Origin: an uncultured Oscillospiraceae bacterium
GTDB taxonomy: Bacteria; Bacillota; Clostridia; Oscillospirales; Oscillospiraceae
DNA length: 32,181 nt
Direction of reading: 5' to 3'
Assembly: GCA_910588635.1 (NCBI GenBank)
Contig: CAJUPW010000005.1
Coordinates: 409-32,589, forward strand
The position numbers and the translations under genes were made by a program. Positions 1 to 7,947 of the stretch are shown here, one piece after another (the first letter of the stretch is position 1; every line of letters begins with the position of its first letter). A model generated the notes under the pieces. It was not told where the DNA came from. It was given only the letters and a program-made list of their open reading frames with translations, and did no database searches.

Positions 1-32
1 CTGCGTTTTATACTATGGCCTGTGTGCCCTTG

Positions 33-959
33 TTAAGCGTTGCTATCAATATAAATTGAGAAAGACTGTATGAGCCCCTGTTTGGCGGGATGTGAGGTCT
101 CTGCTGCCGCTGCGGCATTCGTGGCGGTACCCAGGCCCGCCTCGTTAGAGTAAACGCCGCGCATTACACCCCAGGAGATGGCGCTGCCTACAATGCCTCC
201 AAACAAAGCGTTCAGGCCAAAGGCGCTGCCAATAATTGCGGCAATTACTCCAGGGAGCTTTGTAATGTTGAACAATACAACCGACAACGCGGCCAGAATA
301 TAGCCGATCGCCATAACCGGAACCAGCAATTCAGAGGCGCGTACAATGCGCTTGATGCCGCCAAAACAAATAATGCCTACCAAAATCACCAAGATAATGC
401 CCGTAATGCTATGATCCAGACCGAATGAAATTTCAAAAGCGGAGGCGATGGCATTGGTATGAATGCCTGGCCCGGCCACCCCGTTGACGATTGCGGCTAT
501 AACTGCGAAAGCGATGGCGAACCACTTCATATGAAGACCTTTGTCAATATAATAAGAAGTGCCTCCATAATATTCACCATCCACTTCGGTTTTGTAAACC
601 TGCGCCAATGCACACTCGAAAAACGAGGTCGCCGCGCCCAAAATGGCCAGAAGCCACATCCAGAATACAGAGCCGGGTCCGCCGAAAGCAATGGCTGCGG
701 CAACTCCTACAATATTAGCTGTACCGACGCGCGCTCCTACTGTCAGCACGAAGGACTGGTATGGGGAAACGCCAGCTCCGGAATCCTTCTCTTTGAAGGT
801 CAAACGCACCATTTCTTTCAGGTATCTCAGTTGGGGAACGCGGCCGACTACTGTGAATAACACGCCGACAGCAAAGCAGAAATATACCAGCCAATCGCTC
901 CAAACGATTCCGTTTAAAAAATCCACTCCGCAGCTAATACTTTCCAGGAAATTATTCAT
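33..959 (-). CDS. AGCS-family sodium:alanine/glycine symporter, C-terminally truncated
   Basis: Imports small neutral amino acids with Na+ across the cytoplasmic membrane. The AGCS signature is visible (VGTANIVGVA and SNEAGLGTATNAAAAAETSHP), with about eight hydrophobic segments. I start it at the ATG at 959, preceded by AAAGGAAGG, not at an upstream in-frame start that would add 15 charged residues. Family members are usually about 440-500 residues. This frame stops after 308, at ...SFSIYIDSNA, just where relatives continue with VDT/IDT and further helices, so the last helices are missing. The break is 32 bases from the window edge, so a contig-end artefact is as possible as a real pseudogene. 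A sigma-54-type promoter lies about 150 bp upstream and the next gene upstream is a sigma-54 activator, so the pair probably formed one regulatory unit. Substrate is not determinable from sequence. Confidence 0.85.
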   Translation of the reverse strand: MNNFLESISCGVDFLNGIVWSDWLVYFCFAVGVLFTVVGRVPQLRYLKEMVRLTFKEKDSGAGVSPYQSFVLTVGARVGTANIVGVAAAIAFGGPGSVFWMWLLAILGAATSFFECALAQVYKTEVDGEYYGGTSYYIDKGLHMKWFAIAFAVIAAIVNGVAGPGIHTNAIASAFEISFGLDHSITGIILVILVGIICFGGIKRIVRASELLVPVMAIGYILAALSVVLFNITKLPGVIAAIIGSAFGLNALFGGIVGSAISWGVMRGVYSNEAGLGTATNAAAAAETSHPAKQGLIQSFSIYIDSNA

Positions 960-1107
960 AAATCCCTTCCTTTCATGTTTTCCTCCCCGACGCAAAGCGT
1001 CCATTTAGGTGTAGTCTGTCTGATGGAGTGTTTTCTTGCTTGAATACCTTCGATTGACTCGCCTCCTTTTCACCATGCAGTTCTTCAGCGCGCTTATTTT
1101 TATTATT

Positions 1108-1124
1108 AGCAAAATGCATGCCAA
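1108..1124 (-). promoter_or_regulatory. sigma-54 (-24/-12) promoter of the symporter gene
   Basis: Read on the minus strand the site is TTGGCATGCATTTTGCT. It matches the consensus TTGGCACG-N4-TTGC(A/T) at every core base, including GG at -24 and GC at -12 with exact 12-base register. Initiation would fall near 1097, leaving a leader of about 140 bases before the symporter ATG at 959. The neighbouring upstream gene encodes a sigma-54-dependent activator, which supports the assignment. Confidence 0.8.
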
Positions 1125-1247
1125 TTTAGGGCGCTCAGGAGAATAACTCTTAATTTGTTGCTCATTTTATATTTTTGGCTTGTTTCCTCAACTTTTTTCG
1201 CTCTGTTTTTTGGATTCTTGATATTTTAATCCATTTTATAATTTTTC

Positions 1248-1284
1248 CGGCCCGATATTTACCATAATGATAAATACCGGGCCG
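1248..1284. repeat. 37-bp inverted repeat, candidate enhancer (UAS) for the sigma-54 activator
   Basis: Two 18-base arms (1248-1265 and 1267-1284) flank a single central base, with 16 of 18 positions complementary. The outer parts are GC-rich (CGGCCCG / CGGGCCG) and the inner parts AT-rich. The centre is about 140 bp upstream of the -24 element, the distance expected for an upstream activator site reached by DNA looping. Neither strand has a T-run directly after the stem, so a terminator is less likely. The binding protein is an inference. Confidence 0.5.
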
Positions 1285-1307
1285 AAGCACCACTATTTTT
1301 ATAATCA

Positions 1308-1337
1308 AATTGATAATTATTTCTCGAATTGATAATT
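1308..1337. repeat. Two direct copies of AATTGATAATT, 19 bp apart
   Basis: The 11-base word occurs at 1308-1318 and again at 1327-1337, about two helical turns apart, just upstream of the 37-bp dyad. The spacing would put two bound proteins on one DNA face. It could be an extra activator or nucleoid-protein site, or chance in an AT-rich tract. Confidence 0.3.
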
Positions 1338-1589
1338 CTGGCTTTCACACAAATCTATGGAGCCTGATGCCGCCGCCTGATACTGTGTTTCAAAATGCAG
1401 GAGTATGAGAAGCTGTACCATTCGCCGAAGCATAAGATTTGCGAGCCAAAAATGTGGATGGCAAAGCAAAAATCTCAGGAATACTTTGTGTGTTTCAAGG
1501 TTTTCAATCAAGTCCTAACACAGTCACTGGCAAGTTTGGCCGCAAAGTTTTGTGTTGAGGCTATTGGTCAGCTTCTCAAATCCGGGTTC
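1338..1589. other. Non-coding stretch without recognisable gene
   Basis: Between the symporter control region and the end of the activator gene. Short open frames exist on both strands (for example 1395-1736 plus and 1317-1511 minus), but none has a ribosome binding site or recognisable sequence, and the plus frame runs into the activator gene. I see no terminator hairpin after the activator gene here. Confidence 0.5.
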
Positions 1590-3314
1590 TTACTCATCCA
1601 GCCCATACTTCTTTATTTTGCGGTACAAGGTGGCTTGACCGATGCCCAAGGCTTTAGCTGCCCGCTGTTTACCATGCACAGTAGTGCCGAAGCGTGCCAG
1701 TGCCCCCTTGATGGCCTGTCGTTCCAGTTCATCTAAAGAGATAACGGCCTCGGAATGGAGGCTGTCTTGACGGAGCCTAAAGCTCACAGGCAACAGGCTA
1801 TCCGTTATGGTTCCGCCGGAGTCTACCATGTTAATCAGATACTCAACCATATTTTCCAGCTCCCGAACATTTCCCGGCCAAGTGTAGGATTGGAAGTGCT
1901 GTCGCACTGCTTCTGATACACTGGCCACTCTTTTCTGAAACAGTTTCATATATTTGGCAATAAAGTAATCGGTGAGTACCAGAATGTCCTCCCGCCGTTC
2001 CTTTAGGGACGGGATATATAGCGGGATCACATTCAGCCGGTAGTACAGGTCCTCCCTGAATTTCTTCTCAGCGATCATATCCTCTAAATGGCGGTTAGTA
2101 GCAGCGATAAAACGTACATCCACTTTTACCGGAATATTGGCCCCTAGACGAACAATCTCTCGGCGTTCCAAAGCACGCAGCAATTTGGACTGAATATGAA
2201 GTGGCATATCACCCACCTCGTCCAAAAACAGCATCCCGTGATTTGCCAACTAGATCTTTCCTGGTTTCCCTTTTGGATCAGCTCCAGTAAATGCCCCTCG
2301 AACATAACCGAACAATTCACTTTCTAAAAGCGCTTCTGGAATTGCTGCACAGTTAATGGCAACAAAGGGAGCTTTGCTGCGGCAACTCTGCATATGAATT
2401 GCGCGAGCCACTAGTTCTTTTCCAGTACCGCTTTCGCCCCGAATCAGAACTGTAGAGGTAGAGTCGGCAATTTTGCATATTTGACTCTTTAGCTTTGCCA
2501 CAGCAGGAGATTTTCCTACGATGTTTTTAAGTCCCACATTTTCACGGGTATTTGTATGTTCTACAATTCGAGTGTGTAAATCCTGGAGATCGGTGAAAAT
2601 AAATACCGTTTGCGGTGTAATATTTCCATCATGAAATCGATGCAGTTCTCCCACCGTCGTGTAATCCCGGCCATCTAAAAACAAATGGAACTCACCTTGA
2701 TTAATCCCTTGCCGAAGCAGAGCAGTATACTGCCGTTTAATGATTTTCTTCGAATCCAGCGCCAAGGACTTGCGGGCTGAGGTATTCGCTTGTGAAATAT
2801 AGTTTTCTCCGTCGATGAATAAAACGCCCTGTTCCACCCTGTCAATTACTGCGGTGAGCATTTGCTCATATGCACGAATACGTTCCGCCTCTAAATATTC
2901 GCGCGCTTTTAGGGAAATGAGATCAGATATCTGATCAATAAATTCCAGAACTGTATCCAGATTATGGTCCATATACGCCTTTTGCTCCTCACTTGTGCAA
3001 GAAAAGCAAATAGCTCCAATTATATTTCCGTCCAGCTTAATTGGGGTGTGCAGCTCATAGTAATCCTGGCAATGACCAAAATTCGGACAATTGCGGCAGA
3101 TGGGATTCTCTCCCGGATTGCTGATAATAATCTTTTCTCCAGAAGCAATTACCTTTTGATAGACATAGGATTCATATTGTTCCATCGTATGTTTATCCGT
3201 CATGCTGGCAATCACGTTAAAATTGTCGTCCACGATTTCCACATTGGCTTTGATAACTTGGTACAACACACGGACATATTTGGCTACCGTAGGCTTGATT
3301 TTTTGTAATAACAT
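1590..3314 (-). pseudogene. Sigma-54-dependent transcriptional activator (sensor/PAS-AAA+-Fis HTH), interrupted by in-frame TAG
   Basis: A bacterial enhancer-binding protein of 574 codons read through one stop. The N-terminal sensor-like region (about 1-140) has a cysteine cluster CRNCPNFGHC. A PAS-like segment follows (about 150-245). The AAA+ domain has Walker A GESGTGKE at residues 293-300, the sigma-54-contacting GAFTGA loop and a Walker B region LFLDEV. A Fis-type helix-turn-helix (QRAAKALGIGQATLYRKIKKYG) ends the protein. The ATG at 3314 has AGGAG upstream. Codon 355 (2250-2252) is TAG where relatives carry Glu or Gln before the LANHG stretch, splitting it into 354- and 219-residue pieces. 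The first piece lacks Walker B and the HTH, so neither is likely to work alone. Everything else is intact and in frame, implying a recent single-base change (or sequencing error). The likely target is the adjacent symporter promoter. Confidence 0.85.
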
Positions 3315-3526
3315 GGTCCAACTCCTATCCCTGACTTTATTTATAAACGGCCCGCCCGACTTTCCAGCTTAGGACCGATACTATGCCTTCCTGATTCATT
3401 CCGTGTATTCTAAATTAGTAGCCACTACGCTGATTTTATCATAATCAGTATCTAGATAGCATCTACATCAGAAATACACCGTAGGCAACCTTTTCCGAAA
3501 ATCCAGACATTGCAACGGTTACAGAG

Positions 3527-3572
3527 CAAAACGGAGCCGCTTTTCGATAAAATAGTTCGAAAAACGACTCCG
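3527..3572 (-). terminator. Intrinsic terminator of the tRNA-Pro gene
   Basis: On the minus strand a long stem (CGGAGTCGTTTTTCGA pairing with TCGAAAAGCGGCTCCG, with minor mismatches) is followed by TTTTG, 8 bases beyond the tRNA CCA end. Confidence 0.75.
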
Positions 3573-3579
3573 CTTTACA

Positions 3580-3656
3580 TGGTCCGAGCGGCGGGATTTG
3601 AACCCACGGTCTCTTGGACCCGAACCAAGCGCGATACCAAGCTTCGCCACGCCCGG
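3580..3656 (-). tRNA. tRNA-Pro(CGG)
   Basis: A 77-base cloverleaf including an encoded CCA. The acceptor stem is CCGGGCG paired with CGCTCGG (one G-U pair), discriminator A. The anticodon stem CTTGG/CCAAG encloses loop TTCGGGT, giving anticodon CGG, which reads CCG proline codons. The T-loop GTTCAAATC is standard. A consensus promoter lies directly upstream and a terminator downstream, so it is transcribed alone. Confidence 0.95.
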
Positions 3657-3672
3657 ATTGGTCAGCTTATAT

Positions 3673-3701
3673 ATTATATTTGCTTTTGCCATAGATGTCA
3701 A
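3673..3701 (-). promoter_or_regulatory. Consensus sigma-A promoter of tRNA-Pro
   Basis: TTGACA and TATAAT on the minus strand, separated by exactly 17 bases. The start point would be about 10 bases before the mature tRNA 5' end. Both hexamers are perfect, as is usual for stable-RNA genes. Confidence 0.85.
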
Positions 3702-3704
3702 GAG

Positions 3705-3733
3705 GAATATTCCATCCCTGACCGAAATAAACT
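3705..3733 (+). promoter_or_regulatory. Candidate sigma-E (mother-cell) promoter for the SpoIVF-like operon
   Basis: GAATATT, a 14-base spacer and AATAAACT match the sigma-E pattern (GNATATT-N14-CATACANT) except for two -10 bases. Initiation near 3740 leaves a short leader with GGGAGGG before the ATG at 3764. The equivalent Bacillus operon is sigma-E dependent. Confidence 0.5.
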
Positions 3734-3763
3734 GTAAAAAACAGGTATAGGGAGGGACATTTT

Positions 3764-4798
3764 ATGTATGACCAGAGTGTGCAGATCGGACGGCGACCGA
3801 GAAGGGCTGCCTACCGCTCCGGGAGGGACAGACAGGGCCGAGGCGGGCAGGTACAGGTCCGGTTTGCGCAGCTGCTCATTTGTCTGGTCCTCTTTTTCGC
3901 AGTTTTTCTGGGGAAGGGACTGTTTCCGCAAAAGCTGGGACAGGTGGGGGAGGACATCCTGGCGCTGATGAGTACGGATCTGGATATCTCCAAAGCCCTG
4001 TCAAATTTAGGGGAGTCCCTGATGGAGGGGGATTCTCTGCTGGCCGACCTGGGCGCCTTCTGCGTGGAGATGTTCGGTCCCGCGCCCCAGGAGAGCGTAC
4101 GCCCTGAGGAGGTGTCTCTGCCTCCTGTGCAGCCGGGCGCGGTACTGACATCCGAGCTGGAGTTTTTAGGCGGGAAGAGCGGGACGGCGGTCCGCGCCGC
4201 CCACTACGCCGATTTCTCCCGATTTGGGATAGAGCTGTCCGCAAAGGAGCCGGAACCGGAGCCTGAGCCAATTACAGAGGAGGCGGAGGTCCCGGAGCCG
4301 CCCGCGGCCGTTCCGGCGGCTGGAACGGTGGTCATATATTCCGACTACAGCGGCGATCCGCTGCCCAATCACTACACCATGGATCAGGTCTCTCTGGGTG
4401 AGCTGGAGACCATGACGCCGGTGATGGGACGGCTGACCTCAGGCTACGGATACCGGGATCACCCCATCAGCGGAAAGTACTTTTTCCATGGAGGGGTGGA
4501 TATCGGCGGACAGATGGGGGAGGCCATTGCCGCCTTCGCCGACGGCACTGTGGAGTATACCGGGAAGAACGACTCCTACGGCCTGTATCTCCAAGTTGAC
4601 CACGGAAACGGTGTCAAGTCATTTTACGCACACTGCAGCAAGATCGTGGTTACCAAGGGGCAGACAGTAGCGATGGGGGACAAGGTAGCGGAGATCGGCT
4701 CCACCGGGACATCCACCGGCCCTCACCTGCATCTGGAGCTGAAATATAATAAAATGCATTTGAATCCGGCCTACTATGTGAAATTTCTGGAAAGTTGA
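3764..4798 (+). CDS. Membrane-anchored M23 (LytM) peptidase-like protein, SpoIVFA-type
   Basis: A basic N-terminal tail (1-34) precedes one membrane segment (about 35-55, LLICLVLFFAVFLGKG), an extracytoplasmic linker rich in Glu/Pro (about 165-190), and a C-terminal LytM/M23 domain (about 225-344). The zinc ligands of active M23 enzymes are present: H242 and D246 in FHGGVD, and the HLH of GPHLHLE at 321-323. The RBS GGGAGGG precedes the ATG. Its stop overlaps the start of an M50 protease gene, the arrangement of spoIVFA-spoIVFB, where SpoIVFA anchors and inhibits the protease that releases sigma-K in the mother cell. Because the LytM ligands are intact it could instead, or also, be a real peptidoglycan hydrolase. 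Family assignment is firm; the SpoIVFA role is inferred from context. Confidence 0.8.
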   Translation: MYDQSVQIGRRPRRAAYRSGRDRQGRGGQVQVRFAQLLICLVLFFAVFLGKGLFPQKLGQVGEDILALMSTDLDISKALSNLGESLMEGDSLLADLGAFCVEMFGPAPQESVRPEEVSLPPVQPGAVLTSELEFLGGKSGTAVRAAHYADFSRFGIELSAKEPEPEPEPITEEAEVPEPPAAVPAAGTVVIYSDYSGDPLPNHYTMDQVSLGELETMTPVMGRLTSGYGYRDHPISGKYFFHGGVDIGGQMGEAIAAFADGTVEYTGKNDSYGLYLQVDHGNGVKSFYAHCSKIVVTKGQTVAMGDKVAEIGSTGTSTGPHLHLELKYNKMHLNPAYYVKFLES

Positions 4799-5373
4799 TC
4801 CGGCTGGGCAGACTTGAGATGACAGGCGGCTTCCTTTTGCTGCTGGCCTGGCTGAATTACCTGGATCGGGATTTTCTGCTTCCCATGGCCCTGGCGGCCT
4901 GCGGAGCCCATGAGCTGGGCCATCTGGCCGCCATCCGCCTGTTTGGAGGGACTGTAAGGAGAATGCGCTTTACGGCTGTTGGGGCGGAGCTGGAGCTGGA
5001 CCGCGCCCTGGGCTACTGGCAGGAGGGGGCGTCCGCTCTGGCCGGGCCGGGGGTTAACCTGCTGCTGGCGGCGGCCTGCTGCGGCTCGGAAAGGTGGGTG
5101 GCCTTTACCGGGCTCAATCTGGCGCTGGCCCTGTTTAATCTGCTGCCTGTGGGCAGGCTGGACGGGGGACGGGCCCTGTCCTGCACGCTGGCGCTTCTGG
5201 CGGGGCAGGACTGGTCCGACAGGCTGTGCATCTGGCTGGACCGGGGCTGTACAGCGGCGATTCTGGGCCTGGGGCTGTTTACGGCCGGATTAGGAGGAAA
5301 CATCACCTTGCTGGCGGTAGCTTTTTGGCTGCTGGCCGGTGAAAAAAATATTTCAGGGCCAAAGTATAAATAA
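4795..5373 (+). CDS. SpoIVFB-like site-2 (M50) intramembrane metalloprotease
   Basis: A polytopic membrane protease of 192 residues with the HExxH zinc motif in AHELGHL (H39, E40, H43) and the second M50 motif LLPVGRLDGG with ligand D123, both in hydrophobic segments. In sporulating Firmicutes this family cleaves pro-sigma-K in the outer forespore membrane. The start is TTG at 4795 overlapping the TGA of the preceding gene (TTGA), which keeps the conserved-looking IRLGRLEMTGG start; an in-frame ATG at 4819 is possible but has no better RBS. The overlap implies translational coupling with the SpoIVFA-like partner. Length is shorter than Bacillus SpoIVFB (about 290), because the C-terminal CBS-like domain is absent. 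Confidence 0.8.
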   Translation: MIRLGRLEMTGGFLLLLAWLNYLDRDFLLPMALAACGAHELGHLAAIRLFGGTVRRMRFTAVGAELELDRALGYWQEGASALAGPGVNLLLAAACCGSERWVAFTGLNLALALFNLLPVGRLDGGRALSCTLALLAGQDWSDRLCIWLDRGCTAAILGLGLFTAGLGGNITLLAVAFWLLAGEKNISGPKYK

Positions 5374-5376
5374 TGC

Positions 5377-5405
5377 TTGCCAGAGGGACGGGAAAAAGGT
5401 ACAAT
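5377..5405 (+). promoter_or_regulatory. Sigma-A promoter for the radical-SAM operon
   Basis: TTGCCA, 17 bases, TACAAT, starting directly after the M50 gene stop. It gives a leader of roughly 20 bases with GGAGGGG before the ATG at 5435, so vegetative expression of the radical-SAM pair can be separate from the sporulation operon upstream. Confidence 0.6.
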
Positions 5406-5434
5406 AAAACCGATTATGACCTGGAGGGGAAACG

Positions 5435-7273
5435 ATGAACCGTACCTTGGAGCAAGTCCTGTCAAAAGTACAGAAACCGGCCCGATATACCGGCGGGGAG
5501 TACAACGCCGTTGTCAAAGATAAGAGCGAGGTAAGCCTCCGCTTCGCGCTCTGCTTTCCTGATACTTACGAGATCGGTATGTCCAACCTGGGCTGCCGCA
5601 TCCTCTACGGGGTGATGAACCAGCACCCGGAGGTCTGGTGCGAGCGCTGCTTCGCCCCTTGGGGGGACATGGAGGAGGAGATGCGCCGGGAGAGCCTGCT
5701 CCTCTATGGCCTGGAGAGCGGCGACCCCATCGCCGAGTTCGACATCATCGGCTTCTCCCTGGGCTACGAGATGGCCTATACCAATGTGCTCAACATGCTG
5801 GACCTGGCCGGGCTGGAGCTGCGCAGTCAGGACCGCCGGGAGCTGACGCCGCTGGTTGTTGCGGGCGGAACCTGCTGCTACAACCCGGAGCCTCTGGCCC
5901 CCTTTGTGGATTTATTCGTCCTGGGGGAGGGGGAGGAGGTCACCCTGGAGTACATCGACCTCTACCGGCAGGCCCGGGACGAGGGCTGGTCCAAAGAGGA
6001 GTTTTTGGAGGAGGCCGCCAAAATCGAGGGCATCTATGTGCCCTCCTTCTACGAGCCGGTATACCGTCCGGATGGGACTCTGGAGGAGGTCAAGGCCCTG
6101 AAGGGTGCGCCCGAGCTGGTCACCAAGCGAATCGTTCAAGATATGGACAAGGCCTATTTCCCTGTAAAGACCATTATCCCCTCCACCGAGATCGTTCACG
6201 ACCGGGTGATGCTGGAGCTGTTCCGGGGCTGCATCCGGGGCTGCCGGTTCTGTCAGGCGGGCTACGCCTACCGCCCCGTGCGCTCCCGCAGCCCGGAGCT
6301 TCTGGCCCGGTACGGGAAGGAGGCCTGCGAGGACTCGGGCTATCAGGAGATGACCCTGTCCAGCCTGTCCTCCACCGACTACCCCGACCTGCTGCCCCTG
6401 TGCGACGACCTGCTGGACTACTGCGCACCCCGGGACATTGGATTATCCCTACCCTCTCTGAGGGCGGACACCTTCTCCATGAGCCTGATGGAGCGGCTCC
6501 AGCGGGTGCGCCGGGGCGGGCTGACCTTCGCTCCCGAGGCGGGCACCCAGCGCCTGCGGGACGCCATCAACAAGAACCTCCGGGAGGAGGACCTTCTCCA
6601 ATCCTGCCGCACCGCCTTTGCCGGGGGCTGGAGCGGGGTGAAGCTCTACTTCATGCTGGGTCTGCCCACCGAGACCGACGAGGACGTGCTGGGCATCGCC
6701 GATCTGGCCCGGAAGGTCTACTTCACCTGGCGGGAGTACAGCCCCAATAAAGCCCGGGGGGTGCGGGTCACCGTGTCCACCTCCTGGTTCGTGCCCAAGC
6801 CCCATACCGCCTTCCAGTGGGAGGCTCAGATTCCCGTGGAGGAGTACCAGCGGCGGGTCAGCCTGCTGCGGGACGCCCTGAAACGGGACAAGTCCATCAC
6901 CTACAACTGGCACGACCCTCAGACCAGCTATCTGGAGGCGGTCCTGTCCCGGGGAGACCGGCGGCTGGCCGACGTGCTGGAATGGGTCTGGGAGCACGGG
7001 GGCAGAATGGACGCCTGGACCGAGTATTTCGATTACCAGCGGTGGCTGGACGGCTTGGCTGCCTGCGGCCTGGACGGGGACTTCTACGCCCACCGGGAGC
7101 GGCCTAGAGATGAGATTTTCCCCTGGTGCCGCTTGTCCACCGGAGTGAGCGCCGATTTTCTGTGGCGGGAGCGGGAGCTGTGTTACCAGTCGCAGACCAC
7201 ACCCGACTGCCGCACCCGCTGCTCCGGCTGCGGGGCCAACAAGCTATTGGAAGGGGGGAGGACCTGTGGCTGA
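5435..7273 (+). CDS. B12-binding-domain/radical SAM protein (TIGR03960 type)
   Basis: 612 residues. The N-terminal third resembles a cobalamin-binding (Rossmann) domain (FDIIGFSLGYEMAYTNVLNM). The radical SAM core begins at the cluster motif C266-x3-C270-x2-C273 (RGCIRGCRFCQAGYAYRP), which holds the 4Fe-4S cluster that cleaves S-adenosylmethionine. A cysteine cluster ends the protein (CRTRCSGCGANK), possibly a second metal site. The ATG has GGAGGGG upstream. The stop overlaps the next gene by 8 bases; that gene is the TIGR03936/DUF2344 partner normally found with or fused to this family. The pair is thought to act in RNA or ribosome-related modification because it often neighbours RNase E/G and ribosomal protein L21 genes, but substrate and reaction are not established here. 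Confidence 0.85.
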   Translation: MNRTLEQVLSKVQKPARYTGGEYNAVVKDKSEVSLRFALCFPDTYEIGMSNLGCRILYGVMNQHPEVWCERCFAPWGDMEEEMRRESLLLYGLESGDPIAEFDIIGFSLGYEMAYTNVLNMLDLAGLELRSQDRRELTPLVVAGGTCCYNPEPLAPFVDLFVLGEGEEVTLEYIDLYRQARDEGWSKEEFLEEAAKIEGIYVPSFYEPVYRPDGTLEEVKALKGAPELVTKRIVQDMDKAYFPVKTIIPSTEIVHDRVMLELFRGCIRGCRFCQAGYAYRPVRSRSPELLARYGKEACEDSGYQEMTLSSLSSTDYPDLLPLCDDLLDYCAPRDIGLSLPSLRADTFSMSLMERLQRVRRGGLTFAPEAGTQRLRDAINKNLREEDLLQSCRTAFAGGWSGVKLYFMLGLPTETDEDVLGIADLARKVYFTWREYSPNKARGVRVTVSTSWFVPKPHTAFQWEAQIPVEEYQRRVSLLRDALKRDKSITYNWHDPQTSYLEAVLSRGDRRLADVLEWVWEHGGRMDAWTEYFDYQRWLDGLAACGLDGDFYAHRERPRDEIFPWCRLSTGVSADFLWRERELCYQSQTTPDCRTRCSGCGANKLLEGGRTCG

Positions 7274-7931
7274 CCGGCTGCTGTTTACCAAGACCGGGCG
7301 TGCCCGGTATATCTCCCATCTGGACCTGATGCGCACCTTCCAGCGGGCTTTTGCACGGGCGAAAATTCCCATCAGGCACACCGAGGGCTTCAATCCACAC
7401 CCTTTCGTCTCCATCGCCTTGCCTCTGTCGGTGGGCTACTCCAGCCAATGCGAGATTCTGGAGTTCGGTCTGCTGGAGGGGACAGGCTATGAGGAGGTGC
7501 CCGCCCGGCTCACCACCGCTATGCCCGAGGGAGTCGTGGTCCACCAGTGCTACCCGGCGGAGCGGAAGCTGAAAGAGCTGCGTTATGTCAACTATATTAT
7601 GACCTTCGACTACCCGGATGGGCGGCCCCAGGAGAGTGAGCCCGCCATGGAAACGCTGCTGGGCCGGGAGAGTTTGGTGGTAAAAAAGAAGTCTAACAAA
7701 GCCAAGGCTGGCTTTACAGAGGTAGATATCATCCCGCTGATTCGCAGCTGGCATATCGAGTGTCAGAGCGACACCATGACAGTGGACCTGGTGGTCTCCG
7801 CCCAGAACCCGGGCCTGAACCCGGAGCTGATCCGAAATGCCTTTTGTGCAGAATATCCGGAATATGCCCCGGACTTTGTTACCTTCCACCGCCGGGAGGT
7901 GCTGGACGGAGAGGGGAAGCCCTTCCGTTAG
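7266..7931 (+). CDS. Radical SAM-linked protein (TIGR03936 / DUF2344)
   Basis: 221 residues, recognised from the N-terminal pattern RLLFTKTGRARYISHLDLMRTFQRAFARA, typical of DUF2344, and from its position behind the TIGR03960 radical SAM gene. The start is GTG at 7266 inside the end of that gene, with GGGGGGAGG upstream, implying translational coupling and a physical complex. In some bacteria the two are one polypeptide. The molecular role of DUF2344 is unknown; it has no recognised catalytic motif and may bind the RNA or protein substrate. Confidence 0.85.
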   Translation: MADRLLFTKTGRARYISHLDLMRTFQRAFARAKIPIRHTEGFNPHPFVSIALPLSVGYSSQCEILEFGLLEGTGYEEVPARLTTAMPEGVVVHQCYPAERKLKELRYVNYIMTFDYPDGRPQESEPAMETLLGRESLVVKKKSNKAKAGFTEVDIIPLIRSWHIECQSDTMTVDLVVSAQNPGLNPELIRNAFCAEYPEYAPDFVTFHRREVLDGEGKPFR

Positions 7932-7947
7932 AGAAAGGAAAAGTATT

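Noticed and set aside
1248..1284. Rho-independent terminator after the activator gene
   Set aside because: Long stem but no T-run directly after it on either strand; position relative to the sigma-54 promoter fits an activator site better.
1395..1736. 113-codon plus-strand frame between symporter and activator
   Set aside because: Starts without RBS, has no recognisable sequence and extends into the activator gene on the other strand.
5638..6750. 370-codon plus-strand frame inside the radical SAM gene
   Set aside because: Shifted frame of a gene with clear motifs; Arg/Gly/Pro-rich shadow.
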